From Streptomyces xantholiticus (GTDB lineage: Bacteria; Actinomycetota; Actinomycetes; Streptomycetales; Streptomycetaceae): a DNA stretch of 64,000 bases. Positions 60,929-64,000 of this stretch are shown piece after piece (position 1 is the first letter of the stretch; every line of letters begins with the position of its first letter). The notes beneath the pieces are model-generated. The model saw only the letters and a program-made list of their open reading frames with translations. It did not search any database and had not been told where the DNA came from. The stretch is taken from assembly GCF_014651015.1 (NCBI RefSeq), contig NZ_BMWB01000001.1, positions 408,137-472,136 of the forward strand, given 5' to 3'. The translations under genes and the position numbers were made by a program.

Positions 60929-63900
60929 GGGAGGTCTCCCCCGCCATGAGTACGACCTGCCCCTCGGTGCCGTGCGCGAGTTCGGCGAGGAACGCCGCGG
61001 TCCCCGCTGCCGGATCAAGGACCGGGATTCCGCGGCTCGCGTACATCCGTTCCAGCTCGGGTGTGACCATGCCGCCGGCCTCGGCTGCCCACGGCCCCCA
61101 GTCGACACTCAGCACACGGCCTGGGAACCGGCGTGACCAGGCAGGGTTGGTGGCGAGCGTGTCCAAGGCTTCGTTGGCGGCCGCGTAGTCGGCCTGGCCG
61201 CGGTTGCCGAAGACACCGGCGACGCTGCCGAAGAGAGCGAGGAAGGCGGGGGCCCGATCCTCGCCGTGGTCGGCGGCGGCGTGGGCGAGGTGGCGGGCGG
61301 CGTCGACCTTGGTGGCGAAGACCCGCGCGAAGGATGCCGGGTCCTTGTCGGCGAGCCGGCGGTCCTCGATGGTTCCGGCGCCGTGCACGATGCCGTCGAG
61401 ACGGCCGTGGCGCGTACGGATGTCGTGCACGACGGCGCGTACGGCTTCGGCGTCGGTCACGTCGGCGACGTGGTAGCGCACCGAGGCGGCTGTGCTGTTG
61501 AGGGCGGCGAGCGTGGCCCGCACCTCACGCGCGGCGAGGATGCGGGTCGCCTCGTTCTCGATTTCGGCGGGTGTGCGCAGGCCTTTCCCGAACAGGGCGG
61601 CACGCAGGGATACACGGTCGTGGGCGTGGCCGACGGCCGGGTCCTCGGCGTCCTCGGGCCGTGAGGTGCGGCCGACGACTTCGATGTGGCAGCCGGTCGC
61701 CTTGGCGAGGGCGAGGGCCGTACGCGCGGTGATGCCACGGGCTCCCCCGGTGAGGAGGACGACGGCGTCACGGCCGATCGGGAGCGGTGGCATCGCTTCG
61801 GTGACCGGCAGGGGCGCGGACACGGTCCGCAGGGTGTTGCGGGTGCCGTTGGTGTAGCCGATGACCAAGGGCTCCTCGGGCGCGCACAGTTCGGCGATCA
61901 GATGGGCGGCGATCCGCACGGGGCGGTCCTTGGGGTCGACGTCGACGGCGCGTACCGCGGTGCCGGGGTGCTCGATCGCCGCGGTGCGGGCGAAGCCGTA
62001 CAGTCCGGCGCCGGGGACGGGGTCGGACGAGCCGGTCCGGCCGAAGTCGCCGCCGCGGCCGGTGACGAGCAGGAGCCGGTGCGTTCCTGCGGTCAGAATG
62101 TCGCGCAGCGCGGCGAAGTTCTCCGGAAGCACGGGCGCGGGGGCGGGTCGCAGGGCGCTGAGGTCCACGACGCCGTCTGCTCCCGCAGCGTCCGCGAGCC
62201 GGTCCGGGTGGAGCGTGCGCACCTCTGCGCCATGGGACTCCAGTACGGCGGCGAGGGCGGCGGCGACACCGAGCCCGTCGTCGACGACGGCGAGCCGCAG
62301 TCCGGGGAGTACGTCGGCGGGGTCGCGGGTGTTGGCCGGCCCGACGGGGACGACCTCGACGAGCAGCCTGTCCGGCAGCGGCACCGGGGCCGCCGCCACT
62401 TCCTCGGGGGCCGGGGGCCCGGAGGCCCGCACCGACCCGTCGGCCGACACGGCTTCCGCCGCCGCGTCCCGTGTCACGATCCAGTCGACGATCCCGCCGA
62501 TCGTCTTCAGCCGGGACAGTTCCTCGACGGCCGAATCGGCCGGGCCGTCCGCTCCCCGCGGCAGCCCGATCCGTTCGGCCAGCGCGCCGATGATCTCCAC
62601 CCTCTTGATGGAGTCGACCGAGAGGTCGGCCTCCAGATCCAGCGTGGGGTCGAGCATCTCCCTCGGGTAGCCGGTCCTGACGTGGACGATTTCCAGGACC
62701 GCGTCGAGGAGTTGATCGGGCGTCAGAGGCCGATGACCGGCCGTGGGCTCATCGGAGTCGACCCGCACTGGCGCAGGCACCGCCTGCGGCTCCGGCAGCG
62801 GCTCCGGCACAGCTCTCGGAGCTGCCTCAGCGCCCAAGTACCCCAGCAGTACGTCCCGCTGCGCGGCCACGAGTTCCCGTGCCCCACGCAGGTACTCCAG
62901 TACTGCGTCCTCCCGCCGGTCCACGGCCTCCGCCGCCGCACGAACCGGGGTCACCCGCCGTGCCGGAAGCAGTCCACCCGCCACCGGAACGCCGTCCGCC
63001 GTGCGGACGAGGTGGCCGTCGACCAGCCATCCGGCTCGGCGGGGCGGCTCAGCAGGCAGGGCGGAGGCGCGGCCGGCGAACAAGGGCTCCGGGTCGAACG
63101 GGACCCCGGCGGCGACGAGTTCGCCCAGTGCGTTCAGCAGGCTGGCCAGGCCGTGCTCGCCCACGACGTCGATCGGCACCGCGGTGTGCGGCCGGTCGCC
63201 CAGAATGCGCCCGACGAGGCCCGTGAGCACCCGGCCCGGGCCGGCCTCCACAAAGGTCCTCACTCCCGAGGCGTACATCGCTTCGATCTGCTCGGCGAAT
63301 CGCACGGGTTCGGCGAGTTGACGCGCAAGGAGCGCCCGCAGGGACGCCGCCTCGACCGGATAGGGGCTCGCGGTCGTGTTGGACCACACAGGGATGGCGG
63401 GCTCGGTGACGGACGCAGCGGCCAGCTCGGAGGCCAGCGCATCCGCTGCCGCCGCGACGACCTCGCTGTGGAACGCGCAGGCGACCGGAATGCGTTCTGC
63501 CCTGATTCCCGCGTCTCGCAGCGCTCCGATCGCGGCGTCGACCGCCGCGGTCGGGCCGGAGATGACGCTCTGCGCCGGTGCGTTGTGGTTGGCGACGACG
63601 CATCCGGGCGGCAGTTCGGGCAGCTCGCTCGGCGCCGCGGACACGGCTGCCATCGTTCCCGGGTCGTCGCCTGCCGCGGCGAGGATCGCATCGGCACGCC
63701 GGTCGCTGAGCCGCAGCAGCGTCTCGGTGTCGTACGCGCCTGCCGCCCAGAGCGCGACGAGTTCGCCGTACGAGTGGCCGGCAGTGCAGTCGGGACGTAT
63801 GCCGAGTGAGGTGAGCAACTGGTGAGCGGCGGCGCCCGCGATGCCGAGGGCGGGCTGGGCGGTGCGGGTGTCGGTGACGGCGGCGCGCTGGGCGGCGCGC

Positions 63901-64000
63901 TCCTCGGGGGTGAAGGCGGCGGGCGGGAACATCGCGGCCGCGAGGCGTGGATCCGCCTCGTACAGCAGCCCGCGCAGGTGGGGAAAGGCGATGAACAGGT
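60921..64000 (-). CDS. Iterative type I polyketide synthase, AT-ACP-KR portion (cut by window edge)
   Basis: The frame is open to base 64000, so the N terminus, expected to hold a ketosynthase, lies outside the window. Visible domains in order are an acyltransferase (AGHSYGELVALW), an ACP with DLSVDSIKRVEIIGAL, where the DSIKRVE context is characteristic of PUFA-synthase carriers, and a ketoreductase (VVLLTGGARGITART, then GSVAGVFGNRGQADYAAAN with catalytic Ser and Tyr). It would pair with the KS-AT-DH-PPTase protein. Its stop lies eight bases inside that gene. The chain length and product are not predictable. Confidence 0.88.
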   Translation of the reverse strand, partial: LFIAFPHLRGLLYEADPRLAAAMFPPAAFTPEERAAQRAAVTDTRTAQPALGIAGAAAHQLLTSLGIRPDCTAGHSYGELVALWAAGAYDTETLLRLSDRRADAILAAAGDDPGTMAAVSAAPSELPELPPGCVVANHNAPAQSVISGPTAAVDAAIGALRDAGIRAERIPVACAFHSEVVAAAADALASELAAASVTEPAIPVWSNTTASPYPVEAASLRALLARQLAEPVRFAEQIEAMYASGVRTFVEAGPGRVLTGLVGRILGDRPHTAVPIDVVGEHGLASLLNALGELVAAGVPFDPEPLFAGRASALPAEPPRRAGWLVDGHLVRTADGVPVAGGLLPARRVTPVRAAAEAVDRREDAVLEYLRGARELVAAQRDVLLGYLGAEAAPRAVPEPLPEPQAVPAPVRVDSDEPTAGHRPLTPDQLLDAVLEIVHVRTGYPREMLDPTLDLEADLSVDSIKRVEIIGALAERIGLPRGADGPADSAVEELSRLKTIGGIVDWIVTRDAAAEAVSADGSVRASGPPAPEEVAAAPVPLPDRLLVEVVPVGPANTRDPADVLPGLRLAVVDDGLGVAAALAAVLESHGAEVRTLHPDRLADAAGADGVVDLSALRPAPAPVLPENFAALRDILTAGTHRLLLVTGRGGDFGRTGSSDPVPGAGLYGFARTAAIEHPGTAVRAVDVDPKDRPVRIAAHLIAELCAPEEPLVIGYTNGTRNTLRTVSAPLPVTEAMPPLPIGRDAVVLLTGGARGITARTALALAKATGCHIEVVGRTSRPEDAEDPAVGHAHDRVSLRAALFGKGLRTPAEIENEATRILAAREVRATLAALNSTAASVRYHVADVTDAEAVRAVVHDIRTRHGRLDGIVHGAGTIEDRRLADKDPASFARVFATKVDAARHLAHAAADHGEDRAPAFLALFGSVAGVFGNRGQADYAAANEALDTLATNPAWSRRFPGRVLSVDWGPWAAEAGGMVTPELERMYASRGIPVLDPAAGTAAFLAELAHGTEGQVVLMAGETSHG

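Noticed and set aside
56498..61108. Start of the second polyketide synthase at 61108
   Set aside because: The first 60 codons of that reading are Arg/Ser-rich and lie inside the preceding gene; ATG 60928 begins just before the ketosynthase domain.
61686..63809. 707-codon plus-strand frame inside the polyketide synthase
   Set aside because: Antisense of intact AT, ACP and KR domains; no family similarity.
1..64000. CRISPR array, prophage, integrase or attachment site
   Set aside because: No regularly spaced repeats, phage structural genes, recombinase or tRNA-duplicating direct repeats were found on reading both strands.

Overview
The window is very GC-rich with strong G/C third-position bias, short 4-base gene overlaps, GTG/TTG starts and leaderless starts. 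It carries gene families typical of Streptomyces (ROK/xylAB, DUF574-type methyltransferase, XRE-DUF5753/DUF397 remnants, chromosomal class A beta-lactamase, an hglE-type polyketide locus). The source is almost certainly a Streptomyces or close relative. I see no transposase, integrase, rRNA or CRISPR array.

Layout. 0-9.4 kb is catabolic: a ROK regulator, then a beta-ketoadipate-type block (pcaI, pcaJ, a decayed 3-hydroxyacyl-CoA dehydrogenase, a LysR regulator and a thiolase), then divergent xylB/xylA. 9.4-23.7 kb holds regulators with their likely targets: an anti-sigma-type ATPase, a large ATP-binding LuxR regulator flanked by an inverted 15-bp repeat, a sulfur group (YeiH-type exporter, cysteine dioxygenase, LysR), a DUF574-type methyltransferase, MerR with a two-domain hydrolase, a beta-lactamase-fold serine hydrolase, and HxlR with an NmrA-type reductase.

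24-39 kb is accessory and eroded. Its centre is a tight minus-strand operon (about 28.5-32.2 kb): a SAM methyltransferase, an 892-aa HEPN-NACHT-FGE/C-lectin protein, and a small cold-shock-like protein. Nearby are a two-TM protein family present as one complete and two partial copies, a DUF4145/HEPN-like protein, a PIN toxin with its antitoxin, a frameshifted WXG-type toxin-like gene with a lipoprotein, and several other pseudogenes. The NACHT operon is the best candidate here for an undescribed conflict (probably anti-phage) system.

39-51 kb is mostly ordinary small genes: a DnaJ-type zinc-finger membrane protein, M23 peptidase, Nudix hydrolase, SMI1/KNR4 protein, isochorismatase, N-formylglutamate amidohydrolase, an odd tRNA-Ser-like element, beta-lactamase, and a membrane protein/XRE/oxidoreductase operon with a clear promoter. 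Gene debris follows. 51.4-64 kb is one minus-strand polyketide/glycolipid-type operon, cut by the right edge: AT-ACP-KR synthase, KS-AT-DH-PPTase synthase, ACP, alpha/beta hydrolase, glycosyltransferase, methyltransferase fusion and GHMP-kinase-like protein. Together these suggest an iteratively built acyl chain that is released or edited, glycosylated and methylated.
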